Numbered from the stretch's first letter, positions 7,054-14,514 are shown. The stretch is DNA of 18,104 bases from Proteobacteria bacterium UBA652 (GCA_002299915.1 DBOG01000064.1:1-18104); one strand, 5' to 3'. The notes: generated by a model from the letters alone, not told the origin. Translations and numbers: made by a program.

Positions 7054-7087
7054 GGTTGGCTTAACATCAATTTTTTAGGCTAAAATC

Positions 7088-8530
7088 ATGGAATGGGAAG
7101 TTGTTATCGGGCTAGAGATCCATGCCCAACTCGCCACCAAATCAAAAATATTCTCTGGTGCGTCCACCCAATATGGGGCGCAACCGAATACCCAAGCCTG
7201 CGCTGTTGATCTTGGCTTTCCAGGTGTGTTGCCCGTCTTAAATCAAGAAGCCGTTAAAATGGCGATTAAATTTGGCCTGGCTGTGGGTGCAGAACTAACA
7301 CCTCGCTCTGTATTTGAACGCAAAAATTACTTCTACCCGGATTTGCCCAAAGGCTATCAAATTAGTCAGTTTGAATTGCCCGTTGTAGGAAAAGGCGAGC
7401 TCACCATTGAACTAGAAGATGGCACCGAAAAAGTGATAGGCATCACTCGCGCCCACCTGGAAGAAGATGCAGGTAAATCAATGCATGGTAATTTTGGAGG
7501 CCACACAGGTGTCGATCTTAATCGGGCAGGCACACCCTTGCTCGAAATTGTATCTGAACCGGATATGAGCTCGGCCAAAGAAGCGGTTGCGTATATGAAA
7601 AAAATTCATGCACTTGTGCGCTACATCGACATTTGCGATGGCAATATGCAGGAAGGCTCTTTCCGTTGCGACGCCAATGTGTCTGTGCGTTCGATGGGCC
7701 AAAAAGAACTCGGTACGCGTGCGGAACTGAAAAACATTAACTCCTTCCGCAATGTGGAGCGTGGCATCAATGTCGAAGTTGAACGCCAAATTGAGTTGTT
7801 AGAAGAGGGTGGTACGGTCGTTCAAGAAACGCGCTTATATGACGCCGATAAAAATGAAACTCGCTCAATGCGCAGCAAAGAAGAAGCGAATGATTATCGT
7901 TATTTTCCCGATCCCGATCTATTGCCTTTAGTGTTAGAAGAAAGCATGATCGAGTCTATTCGCCGCAGCTTACCAGAACTTCCCAATGCTAAGCGCGATC
8001 GTTTTGTGCAAGAATTTAAGCTGTCTGACTATGATGCGACAGTGCTCACCAGCACCCGTGAACTCGCTGATTATTATGAATCTGCGCTCAAACAAGCTAA
8101 ACCCAGCGATCCCAAACTCTGTGCTAACTGGGTAACGGGCACGCTGTCTGCCGCACTAAATAAAGCAGACTTGGATATTACAGAATCACCTGTAGATGCT
8201 GCAAAATTTGCCGGTCTATTAAGCCGTATTGGCGACAATACAATTTCTGGCAACATTGCCAAAAAAGTATTTGAAGCCTTATGGCATGGCGAAGGTGATT
8301 CGGCTGATACGATTATTGAAGCCCAAGGCCTAAAGCAGGTTACTGACGCTGGCGCAATTGAAGCAATCGTGGATGAAGTCATCGCTAAATGTCCTGATCA
8401 AGTGGCAGATTACCGCGGCGGGAAAGAGCAAATTATAGGCTTTTTAGTTGGCCAAGTTATGCAAGCCTCTAAAGGCAAAGCCAATCCTGCGCAGGTGAAT
8501 GAAGTCTTACGGAAGAAACTGACGAGTTAA
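7088..8530 (+). CDS. gatB: Aspartyl/glutamyl-tRNA(Asn/Gln) amidotransferase subunit B
   Basis: GatB is the tRNA-binding and kinase subunit of GatCAB, which converts misacylated Glu-tRNA(Gln) or Asp-tRNA(Asn) to the amidated form. The 480-residue protein opens with the family signature WEVVIGLEIHAQLATKSKIF. It contains NYFYPDLPKGYQISQFELP, HLEEDAGKSMH, DLNRAGTPLLEIVSEPDM, GSFRCDANVSVR and DYRYFPDPDLLP, then a helical YqeY-like tail (about 330-480) that grips the tRNA. AGGC lies about eight bases before the ATG. In many relatives gatB directly follows gatC and gatA. Here the upstream gene is a phosphatase, so gatC and gatA must lie elsewhere. An extended -10 promoter precedes it and a strong terminator follows. 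Confidence 0.98.
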   Translation: MEWEVVIGLEIHAQLATKSKIFSGASTQYGAQPNTQACAVDLGFPGVLPVLNQEAVKMAIKFGLAVGAELTPRSVFERKNYFYPDLPKGYQISQFELPVVGKGELTIELEDGTEKVIGITRAHLEEDAGKSMHGNFGGHTGVDLNRAGTPLLEIVSEPDMSSAKEAVAYMKKIHALVRYIDICDGNMQEGSFRCDANVSVRSMGQKELGTRAELKNINSFRNVERGINVEVERQIELLEEGGTVVQETRLYDADKNETRSMRSKEEANDYRYFPDPDLLPLVLEESMIESIRRSLPELPNAKRDRFVQEFKLSDYDATVLTSTRELADYYESALKQAKPSDPKLCANWVTGTLSAALNKADLDITESPVDAAKFAGLLSRIGDNTISGNIAKKVFEALWHGEGDSADTIIEAQGLKQVTDAGAIEAIVDEVIAKCPDQVADYRGGKEQIIGFLVGQVMQASKGKANPAQVNEVLRKKLTS

Positions 8531-8535
8531 AAAAC

Positions 8536-8560
8536 CGTTCGTCCTGAGCCTGTCGAAGGA
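8536..8560. repeat. Dispersed hairpin repeat fragment (TTCGTCCTGAG..TCGAAGGA type)
   Basis: The sequence from CGTTCGTCCTGAG to TGTCGAAGGA belongs, by eye, to a short intergenic palindrome seen in many proteobacteria. TCCT at the left can pair with AGGA at the right. The right arm of the usual element (GGACGAAC) is altered here to GGAAGGAT, so this copy looks decayed. It lies six bases after the gatB stop. Confidence 0.5.
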
Positions 8561-8578
8561 AGGATTGTTCTCATATAC

Positions 8579-8616
8579 AAAAAAGCCGCTTCCCAAAAAG
8601 AAAAGCGGCTTTTTTT
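8579..8616. terminator. Bidirectional rho-independent terminator
   Basis: The arms at 8579-8591 (AAAAAGCCGCTT) and 8603-8615 (AAGCGGCTTTTT) form a 13-bp stem around an 11-base loop. The plus strand ends in a run of seven T (8610-8616) for gatB. The minus strand also has a T run after the stem, so the same structure can end transcription of the membrane protein gene at 8652-9164. Confidence 0.9.
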
Positions 8617-8651
8617 AGCTTTTAAGCCTTTAACTTAGGCTCATTCAGGCA

Positions 8652-9164
8652 TTAACTACCGCCAATCAGACCCGCCACTTTACCTGACAACCAACCAAAT
8701 AAAGCACCGACGATGATTGATAAAGAAATCACTAAAACAGGATTAGAGAAATCCATATTTAAGGTGTTTCCTGCTGCTGATAAATCTTCGCCTGCATGAA
8801 TTGCATACGCTGCCGTTGCTGCAAAACCATATACTGCTGATGGAATCACCGATAATGCAGGAATTGAAGCCGCCATCACTAAAACGAATACCGCCAACCC
8901 AACCCAAACAGCAGCATTCACTGGTAATGATGCGCCGCCTAGGCCTACTTTAGTAATCAAAGCAAATGCAATTCCCGCCATGATTGAACCGAAAATACCA
9001 CATACAATAGTATTTTTTAATGCCGCGCCATCACCACCATTATGGAAGAATGAACCCCATGCAATAAAGATACCCCAAATAACAACAAAACCGGCCAAGG
9101 GACTCAATGCAAGCCAAGTTGCAACACCACCTAAACCACCAATACTTAACGCTAATGGAAACAT
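8652..9164 (-). CDS. DUF1097-type inner-membrane protein
   Basis: The 170-residue protein is almost entirely hydrophobic, with membrane segments at about residues 3-20, 22-40, 50-72, 80-122 (two helices) and 143-168. There is no cleavable signal. The repeated small-residue helices and loops such as SFFHNGGDGAALKNTI are as in the DUF1097 family, which includes E. coli YcdZ. The function is unknown; the family is treated as a putative transporter or channel-like membrane protein. The ATG follows AGAGAG at normal spacing. A TTGTTT-17-TATAAA promoter lies at 9221-9249, and a bidirectional terminator follows the stop, so it is probably monocistronic. Confidence 0.82.
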   Translation of the reverse strand: MFPLALSIGGLGGVATWLALSPLAGFVVIWGIFIAWGSFFHNGGDGAALKNTIVCGIFGSIMAGIAFALITKVGLGGASLPVNAAVWVGLAVFVLVMAASIPALSVIPSAVYGFAATAAYAIHAGEDLSAAGNTLNMDFSNPVLVISLSIIVGALFGWLSGKVAGLIGGS

Positions 9165-9220
9165 AATTTTCTCTCTCTAAAAATTAAAATGAAGCTGCTC
9201 TGCCTTTGTTATTAATTATT

Positions 9221-9249
9221 TTTATAATCAACTTTAATAACACAAACAA
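9221..9249 (-). promoter_or_regulatory. Sigma-70 promoter for the DUF1097-type gene
   Basis: On the minus strand TTGTTT (9244-9249), a 17-base spacer and TATAAA (9221-9226) form a good promoter about 50 bases ahead of the ATG at 9164. The region between is A+T-rich and holds no other start. Confidence 0.5.
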
Positions 9250-9414
9250 ATCAACGAAAAACCACAATGAAATACACCTGTTTTTAACGTATTTCACGAT
9301 ACTAATAGAGCATACTTCGATCGCCATAGCAACCCATTCAGCACCGTTTACTAAGAGACAATCAGAAACATCTTATAAAAACAACCACTAAAGACCGTCT
9401 TTTAATAGTCAAGA
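9250..9414. other. A+T-rich gap with one inverted repeat, no gene seen
   Basis: This is the central part of the 310-base gap between the DUF1097-type gene and dapB. A 61-codon open frame on the plus strand here has no binding site and no protein-like composition. The only structure I see is TGAAATAC (9268-9275) and GTATTTCA (9289-9296), perfect 8-base arms around 13 bases. It sits just upstream of the DUF1097 gene's -35 box, so it could be an operator. Confidence 0.4.
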
Positions 9415-9416
9415 TC

Positions 9417-9452
9417 AAAAAAGCCACCTAACCCTTTCGGAATAGGTGGCTT
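9417..9452 (-). terminator. Rho-independent terminator after dapB
   Basis: AAGCCACCTA (9421-9430) pairs with TAGGTGGCTT (9443-9452) around a 12-base loop. Read on the minus strand the stem is followed by six T (9417-9422 on the complement). It lies about 20 bases beyond the dapB stop and ends the grpE-dnaK-dnaJ-dapB series. Confidence 0.88.
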
Positions 9453-9474
9453 CTCCTTGTGTGTTTTTCTTAGC

Positions 9475-10284
9475 TTAATCTCGCAAATTAAGTACATCCT
9501 GCATATCAAACATGCCCGAAGCTTGTGCCATCAGCCAGCTTGATGCCCGTATCGCCCCCAAAGCAAAGGTCATACGGCTAGAGGCTTTATGGGTAATCTC
9601 AACCCGCTCCCCTTCGGAAGCGAACATCACCGTGTGCTCACCCACAATATCGCCCGCTCGTACGGTCGCGAACCCAATTGTATTCCGATCTCGCTCGCCC
9701 GTTCGACCTTCTCGCCCATAAACCGCGCAAGTTTTTAGATCGCGCCCCAACGTATCCGCAACCACTTCACCCATTCGCAAAGCAGTACCCGATGGTGCAT
9801 CCACTTTATGGCGATGATGCGCCTCGGTAATTTCAATGTCCACCTCATCACCTAACACCTGCGCTGCAATTTCAAGCAATTTAAACGTTAAGTTAACACC
9901 CACACTCATATTCGGTGCTAACACCATCGCAAGTTGCGCCGATGCCGCGGTTAGTGTGTCTTTCTGGTCTTCACTAAACCCCGTCGTCCCAATCACCAAC
10001 CGGCATTGATTGGCAACACAATGCGGCAGCACCGCCATCGTCACTTCCGGTAAGGTAAAATCAATCAACACATCAGAATCAACTGTTGCAGCCGCCACAT
10101 CCGATGTGATCACTACGCCTAATTTTCCCACGCCAGCCAACTCACCGGCATCCGCGCCCAATAAACTAGAATCGGCTCGATCGATGGCCGCGCTTAGCGC
10201 TAAGCCATCCGTCTGTTCCACTGCCTGAATTAAGCAGCGCCCCATGCGACCTGCCGCGCCATTGATTGCGATACGTGTTGTCAT
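9475..10284 (-). CDS. dapB: 4-hydroxy-tetrahydrodipicolinate reductase
   Basis: DapB reduces hydroxy-tetrahydrodipicolinate with NAD(P)H in the diaminopimelate and lysine pathway. The 269-residue protein has the N-terminal nucleotide-binding loop GAAGRMG (residues 9-15), VLIDFTLPE, VIGTTGF, APNMSVGVN, and the active-site signature EAHHRHKVDAPSGTAL with H156 and K160 in the places of the E. coli catalytic residues. The ATG has GAGGA seven bases upstream. It follows dnaJ in the same direction, an order also found in Pseudomonas, but 202 bases of palindromic repeats separate them. A terminator follows, so carA is not next in this genome. Confidence 0.97.
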   Translation of the reverse strand: MTTRIAINGAAGRMGRCLIQAVEQTDGLALSAAIDRADSSLLGADAGELAGVGKLGVVITSDVAAATVDSDVLIDFTLPEVTMAVLPHCVANQCRLVIGTTGFSEDQKDTLTAASAQLAMVLAPNMSVGVNLTFKLLEIAAQVLGDEVDIEITEAHHRHKVDAPSGTALRMGEVVADTLGRDLKTCAVYGREGRTGERDRNTIGFATVRAGDIVGEHTVMFASEGERVEITHKASSRMTFALGAIRASSWLMAQASGMFDMQDVLNLRD

Positions 10285-10320
10285 TTCTCATCCTCAGAAA
10301 AGGGGTTACCTTAAAATCAC

Positions 10321-10346
10321 GTCATCCTCGCACAGGCGGGAATGAC
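10321..10346. repeat. GTCATTCCCGC-type palindromic repeat
   Basis: GTCATCCTCGC (10321-10331) and GCGGGAATGAC (10336-10346) form an 11-base imperfect hairpin with two mismatches and a 4-base loop. The GTCATTCCCGC..GCGGGAATGAC pattern is a widespread intergenic repeat in gammaproteobacteria. It lies about 37 bases upstream of dapB, so it would fold in the dapB leader. Confidence 0.6.
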
Positions 10347-10368
10347 AAATTATTATTTATCCACAACC

Positions 10369-10491
10369 ATTAAAATAATGGATTTTTCGTGAGAGCAAGG
10401 CAGTTTCGCACGGAAAACCGCAGTGTACGATAGTACATGAGGATTTGAGTACGAAACTAACACTGCTATCGCGGAAAAGACATATTTTAAT
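10369..10491. repeat. ERIC-like long imperfect palindrome, copy 1
   Basis: The two halves fold on each other around position 10430. The outer ends are ATTAAAATA (10369-10377) and TATTTTAAT (10483-10491). Next come TTTTTCGTGAGAGCA against TGCTATCGCGGAAAA, then AGTTTCG against CGAAACT. The centre is TGTAC-gata-GTACA (10424-10437). The length is 123 bp. The right end covers the dnaJ stop codon (10487-10489). The size, the short central palindrome and the position next to a gene end resemble ERIC elements, and copy 2 lies at 13740-13884. Confidence 0.75.
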
Positions 10492-11587
10492 CGAAGAACT
10501 TTTTGACGTTGTCTAGCCATGAACTATGCTGCGGGCTATGTTTGCTATTGCCCTGCACCATGCCGCCAAACTCCTGCAATAACTTTTTCTGTTGCTTAGT
10601 CAGTTTCACCGGTGTTTCTAATGTTACCTGGCAAATCAAATCACCTGTCCGCTGGCTACGCACTGATTTTACACCTTTCCCTTTCAAACGAAACTGTTGA
10701 TTGGTTTGGGTGCCATCTGGGATCTTTAGACTTGCCTTGCCATTTAAGGTCGGCACTTCTAACTCACCACCTAAGCTAGCAGTAACAAAATCTAGCGGCA
10801 CATCACAATAAAGCGTATTACCATCACGGGTAAACACATCATGCGGCAACACTTGCACTTCCACATAGAGATCACCCGCTTCTGCGCCTTTTGAGCCTGC
10901 TTCGCCTTCGCCTGATAAGCGAATACGATCGCCGGTATCGACTCCCGGTGGCACTTTCACTGATAAGGTTTTATGTTCTTGAATTTGGCCTTCGCCATGA
11001 CAATCATCACAGGGATCGTTGATCATTTGACCCGAGCCCTGACAATGTGGACAAGGTTGCTGCACTGAAAAGAAACCTTGCTGCATGCGCACTTGGCCAT
11101 GGCCGGCACAGGTTGTACAAGTAACCGGTTTGGTGCCTTTTTTAGCGCCCGAACCATCACAAGTTTTGCAATTTACTGCCGTTGGAATACGGATTTTTGA
11201 AGTGGTGCCTTCAATCGCTTCTTCTAGGCTTAAATCTAAGTGGTAACGCAAATCTGCACCGCGATAATTTTGCTGCCGACCACCGCCACTGCCAAAAATA
11301 TCATTAAACATATCGCCGAATCCGCCGCCACCAAATCCACCTTGCCCGCCACCCGCGCTTTGATCAACGCCCGCATGGCCAAATTGATCATAAGCCGTCC
11401 GTTTTTGGCTATCGGATAGGATCTCATAAGCCTCTTTTGCCTCTTTGAAATGCGCTTCCGCATCGGCATTATCAGGATTTCGATCAGGGTGATACTTCAT
11501 CGCCATCCGTCGGTACGACTTCTTGATTTCTGTCTCAGTCGCCGTGCGTGATATGCTCAGCGTTTCATAATAACAGGTTTTTTCCAT
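10487..11587 (-). CDS. dnaJ: Chaperone protein DnaJ (Hsp40)
   Basis: DnaJ delivers unfolded clients to DnaK and stimulates its ATPase. The 366-residue product has the full type I layout: a J domain (about 3-70) with HPD at 33-35, a Gly/Phe-rich linker (about 75-105), and the zinc region with four CxxCxGxG repeats (CKTCDGSG, CTTCAGHG, CPHCQGSG, CDDCHGEG). The C-terminal substrate and dimer domains include LSLEEAIEGTT and VPPGVDTGDRIRLSGEGEAG. GGAA lies eight bases before the ATG. The gene follows dnaK after 82 bases that contain a 15-bp hairpin, and its stop codon lies in the end of an ERIC-like palindrome. Confidence 0.98.
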   Translation of the reverse strand: MEKTCYYETLSISRTATETEIKKSYRRMAMKYHPDRNPDNADAEAHFKEAKEAYEILSDSQKRTAYDQFGHAGVDQSAGGGQGGFGGGGFGDMFNDIFGSGGGRQQNYRGADLRYHLDLSLEEAIEGTTSKIRIPTAVNCKTCDGSGAKKGTKPVTCTTCAGHGQVRMQQGFFSVQQPCPHCQGSGQMINDPCDDCHGEGQIQEHKTLSVKVPPGVDTGDRIRLSGEGEAGSKGAEAGDLYVEVQVLPHDVFTRDGNTLYCDVPLDFVTASLGGELEVPTLNGKASLKIPDGTQTNQQFRLKGKGVKSVRSQRTGDLICQVTLETPVKLTKQQKKLLQEFGGMVQGNSKHSPQHSSWLDNVKKFFD

Positions 11588-11612
11588 ATGCTATTTCCAA
11601 CTATTTAAACGT

Positions 11613-11650
11613 AACAAGGCAGGCGTAAGAAATCCTACGCCTGCCTTGTT
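11613..11650. other. 15-bp hairpin in the dnaK-dnaJ gap
   Basis: AACAAGGCAGGCGTA (11613-11627) pairs perfectly with TACGCCTGCCTTGTT (11636-11650) around an 8-base loop. It starts 20 bases after the dnaK stop. No T run follows on the transcribed strand (the sequence continues ACGTTTAAATAG), so it is not a standard terminator. It could act as a partial terminator or a 3' stabiliser that lowers dnaJ output relative to dnaK. Confidence 0.75.
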
Positions 11651-11669
11651 GGTTGATTAAAAGTAAGCT

Positions 11670-13595
11670 TTACTTAGAATCGCTTTCATCGACTTCTTCA
11701 AACTCAGCATCGACCACATCATCATCTGCCGATTCTGCGCCTTCTCCAGCATCATCCGCTGCATCGGTAACATCTTCACCTTGCGCCGCAGCTTGCTCTG
11801 CCATTTTAGAAGCAGCTTCTGTCAACGCTTCCGTTTTCGCTTCAATATCGGCTTTATCTTCGCCTTTCACCGCTTCTTGTAAGGCTTCAATCGCTTCATC
11901 AATTGTCACTTTTTCAGCAGCGTCTAATTTGTCACCCAAATCTTCCATTGCTTTCTCGGTGCTATGAATCAAGCCATCTGCAGTATTACGCACCGTGACC
12001 AACTCATGGAACAAACGATCTTCTTCCGCATGTGCTTCGGCATCTTGCACCATTGCTTCAACTTCTTCATCCGATAAACCACTTGAGGCTTTAATCACAA
12101 TCGATTGCTCTTTGCCCGTTGCTTTATCTTTTGCCGACACATTCAAGATACCATTGGCATCAATATCAAAGTTCACTTCGATTTGTGGTTGGCCGCGTGG
12201 TGCTGGTGGGATATCCGCTAAATCAAATTTACCTAATGATTTATTACCCGATGCCACTTCACGCTCACCTTGCAATACATGAATCGTTACCGCAGGCTGA
12301 TTATCATCGGCCGTTGAGAAAGTTTGGTTTGCTTTCGTCGGAATCGTGGTGTTTTTATCTACCAGCTTCGTCATCACACCGCCCATGGTTTCAATCCCCA
12401 AGCTCAATGGTGTTACATCTAACAATAAAACATCATTTACATCGCCCGACAATACACCTGCTTGAATAGACGCGCCAGCAGCAACCGCTTCATCAGGGTT
12501 CACATCTTTACGTGGCGCCTTACCAAACAATTTCTCAACCGCTGCTTGCACCATTGGCATCCGTGTTTGGCCACCGACTAAAATCACATCATTAATTTCA
12601 GATAGCGATAAACCCGCATCTTTTAATGCTGTTTTACAAGGGGCCAAACTGCGCTCGACCAAATCTTCAACTAAAGATTCTAATTTCGCCCGGGTTAACC
12701 GCAATTCTAAATGTTTCGGGCCACTCGCATCAGCTGTGACATACGGCAAATTAATATCCGTTTGCTCGCTGGTTGAAAGCTCGATTTTTGCTTTTTCAGC
12801 TGCATCTTTTAAGCGTTGTAATGCCAATGGATCTTTTGATAGATCTACGCTTTGATCTTTCTTAAATTCCGCCACCAAATGCTCGATAATGCGCTGATCA
12901 AAATCTTCACCACCAAGGAATGTATCACCATTGGTCGCCAACACTTCAAACTGGTGTTCGCCTTCAATTTCAGCGATTTCGATGATAGAAATATCAAAGG
13001 TACCGCCACCTAAATCGTAAACCACACTCGTTGAATCGCCACGGTTTTTATCCATACCGTAAGCCAATGCCGCTGCGGTGGGCTCATTGATGATCCGCTT
13101 CACATCTAAGCCTGCAATCTTACCTGCATCTTTAGTCGCTTGACGTTGCGAGTCATTAAAGTAAGCCGGCACAGTCACAACCGCTTCGGTTACTTCTTCA
13201 CCCAAAAAGTCTTCCGCTGTTTTCTTCATTTTTTGCAACACACGTGCAGAAATTTCAGGTGGTGCCATTTTCTTGCCGTTCACCTCAACCCATGCATCGC
13301 CATTATCTGCTTCAACGATTTTATACGGCACCATATCAATATCGCGCTGCACAACATCATCTTTAAACTTACGACCAATCAACCGTTTGATCGCAAATAA
13401 AGTGTTTGTTGGGTTCGTCACCGCTTGGCGTTTTGCCGCTTGGCCAACCAATACTTCGTCATCTTTCGTAAATGCCACGATAGAAGGCGTTGTGCGATCG
13501 CCTTCGCTGTTTTCAATAATGCGTGCTTTACCATCTTCTAATACAGACACACACGAGTTCGTTGTTCCTAAATCAATACCAATCATTTTAGCCAT
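11670..13595 (-). CDS. dnaK: Chaperone protein DnaK (Hsp70)
   Basis: DnaK is the ATP-driven Hsp70 that holds and folds unfolded proteins with DnaJ and GrpE. The 641-residue protein is full length. It has the N-terminal ATPase signatures IGIDLGTTNSCVSV, VYDLGGGTFDISI and VILVGGQTRMPMVQ, then the linker DVLLLDVTPLSLGIETMGG, the peptide-binding domain, and an acidic helical lid ending in VVDAEFEEVDES. AGGAGA lies before the ATG. A sigma-32 promoter at 13679-13707 gives it an own heat-shock start with a leader of about 75 bases. grpE lies upstream beyond a long palindrome, and dnaJ follows. Confidence 0.99.
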   Translation of the reverse strand: MAKMIGIDLGTTNSCVSVLEDGKARIIENSEGDRTTPSIVAFTKDDEVLVGQAAKRQAVTNPTNTLFAIKRLIGRKFKDDVVQRDIDMVPYKIVEADNGDAWVEVNGKKMAPPEISARVLQKMKKTAEDFLGEEVTEAVVTVPAYFNDSQRQATKDAGKIAGLDVKRIINEPTAAALAYGMDKNRGDSTSVVYDLGGGTFDISIIEIAEIEGEHQFEVLATNGDTFLGGEDFDQRIIEHLVAEFKKDQSVDLSKDPLALQRLKDAAEKAKIELSTSEQTDINLPYVTADASGPKHLELRLTRAKLESLVEDLVERSLAPCKTALKDAGLSLSEINDVILVGGQTRMPMVQAAVEKLFGKAPRKDVNPDEAVAAGASIQAGVLSGDVNDVLLLDVTPLSLGIETMGGVMTKLVDKNTTIPTKANQTFSTADDNQPAVTIHVLQGEREVASGNKSLGKFDLADIPPAPRGQPQIEVNFDIDANGILNVSAKDKATGKEQSIVIKASSGLSDEEVEAMVQDAEAHAEEDRLFHELVTVRNTADGLIHSTEKAMEDLGDKLDAAEKVTIDEAIEALQEAVKGEDKADIEAKTEALTEAASKMAEQAAAQGEDVTDAADDAGEGAESADDDVVDAEFEEVDESDSK

Positions 13596-13678
13596 GTTTA
13601 AATCTCCTAAATCTTTATGCTATTTGCCGACGACCACCTTGCAGTACTTGCTTTGTAATTCTGCCAGCCTTGTATTCT

Positions 13679-13707
13679 AAATGAGGGGGTAAACCCTAAA
13701 TTTCAAG
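13679..13707 (-). promoter_or_regulatory. Sigma-32 (RpoH) promoter for dnaK
   Basis: On the minus strand the -35 reads CTTGAAA (13701-13707), a perfect sigma-32 element. After 13 bases the -10 reads CCCTCATTT (13679-13687), close to the consensus CCCCATnT. Transcription would begin near 13672. The core lies between the ERIC-like palindrome and dnaK. Confidence 0.8.
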
Positions 13708-13739
13708 TTTTATTTCAAATCGTTATCAAATGGGTGTGT

Positions 13740-13884
13740 ATAAGGTTTTTTTGAGCAAGTATTTTTTGTCAGCGCAAGGCGAAATAAAAGAAAAATAGGT
13801 AAGCTTACATTTAGTAAGTGCGCCTGTTTTTATTTTCTTTCAACGCCGCGCTGGCGGAAAAGACGCCGCTCAAAAATAGCTTAT
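13740..13884. repeat. ERIC-like long imperfect palindrome, copy 2
   Basis: The two halves fold around position 13812. From outside in the matching segments are ATAAG against CTTAT, TTTTTGAGC against GCTCAAAAA, TTTTTTGTCAGCGC against GCGCTGGCGGAAAA, GAAAAATAGG against CCTGTTTTTATTTTC, and a core CTTAC-atttaGTAAG (13804-13818). The length is 145 bp. The core AGCTTACATnnAGTAAGTG resembles the known ERIC core. The right end covers the grpE stop codon (13881-13883), and copy 1 covers the dnaJ stop in the same way. Confidence 0.8.
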
Positions 13885-14423
13885 TGAGAAACTACCACCA
13901 TCGCAGGTCTCAATAAACGCCCGTTAATCAAATATCCCTTCTGCACCACATTCAATACCTGATTCGATTCCACATCATCAGCAGGCAACATCGAAATCGC
14001 CTCATGCCATTCAGGATTAAATGCCTCGCCTGTTGGGTCAACCTGTTCTAAGCCAAACTTACCAATTGAAGAACGCAGCATTTTCAGCGTCATGTCCATG
14101 CCTTCTTTCATTGTTTCCAGCGTCACACCGTCTGCCTGTGCCGCTGCATGGCCCATTTCAATACCATCACAAATCGGCAATAGCTCCGCCACAAATTTAT
14201 CCACCGCATGTTTATGGGCATTCTCTAAGTCACGCGATTGACGACGACGTAGGTTTTCCATATCTGCCTTCACCAATAAAAGATCGTTCTTAAACTGATC
14301 TTCTTTTTCTGCCATTTCTTCAATTAAGGCCGCATGTTCAGGGCTGATATCTCCGTTTTCTGCCGCTTGTTCTTCTGAACCTTCAACATCTGTTTGCCCC
14401 GCTTCTAATTCTTGTTCGCTCAT
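13881..14423 (-). CDS. grpE: Nucleotide exchange factor GrpE
   Basis: GrpE releases ADP from DnaK and so resets the chaperone cycle; it acts as a dimer in the cytoplasm. The 180-residue protein has an acidic disordered N-terminus (about 1-28), a long heptad-containing helix (about 30-85, including ENLRRRQSRDLENAH) and the C-terminal beta domain with GEAFNPEWHEAISML and VQKGYLINGRLLRPAMVVVS. These are the family signatures. CGGAA lies about eight bases before the ATG. A consensus-quality sigma-32 promoter lies 35 bases upstream. The stop codon lies inside an ERIC-like palindrome, and dnaK follows 285 bases later with its own heat-shock promoter. Confidence 0.98.
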   Translation of the reverse strand: MSEQELEAGQTDVEGSEEQAAENGDISPEHAALIEEMAEKEDQFKNDLLLVKADMENLRRRQSRDLENAHKHAVDKFVAELLPICDGIEMGHAAAQADGVTLETMKEGMDMTLKMLRSSIGKFGLEQVDPTGEAFNPEWHEAISMLPADDVESNQVLNVVQKGYLINGRLLRPAMVVVSQ

Positions 14424-14457
14424 GGTGCTATTCCGTTAATAATGGATTCACGAATAT

Positions 14458-14485
14458 ATATGGGGATATGAATTTAGTTTTCAAG
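14458..14485 (-). promoter_or_regulatory. Sigma-32 (RpoH) promoter for grpE
   Basis: On the minus strand CTTGAAA (14479-14485), a 13-base spacer and CCCCATAT (14458-14465) match the sigma-32 consensus at essentially every conserved position. Transcription would begin near 14450, about 27 bases before the grpE ATG. Confidence 0.9.
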
Positions 14486-14514
14486 CGTCATGTCGCTGTA
14501 ACTTATTTCATTTC

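Noticed and set aside
9206..9391. 61-codon open frame in the gap before dapB
   Set aside because: There is no ribosome binding site, and the composition is that of translated A+T-rich non-coding DNA. The DUF1097 gene's promoter lies within it on the other strand.
11653..11967. Ser/Ala-rich open frame opposite the dnaK 3' end
   Set aside because: It is a by-product of the acidic Glu/Ala/Asp-rich DnaK tail read in antisense.
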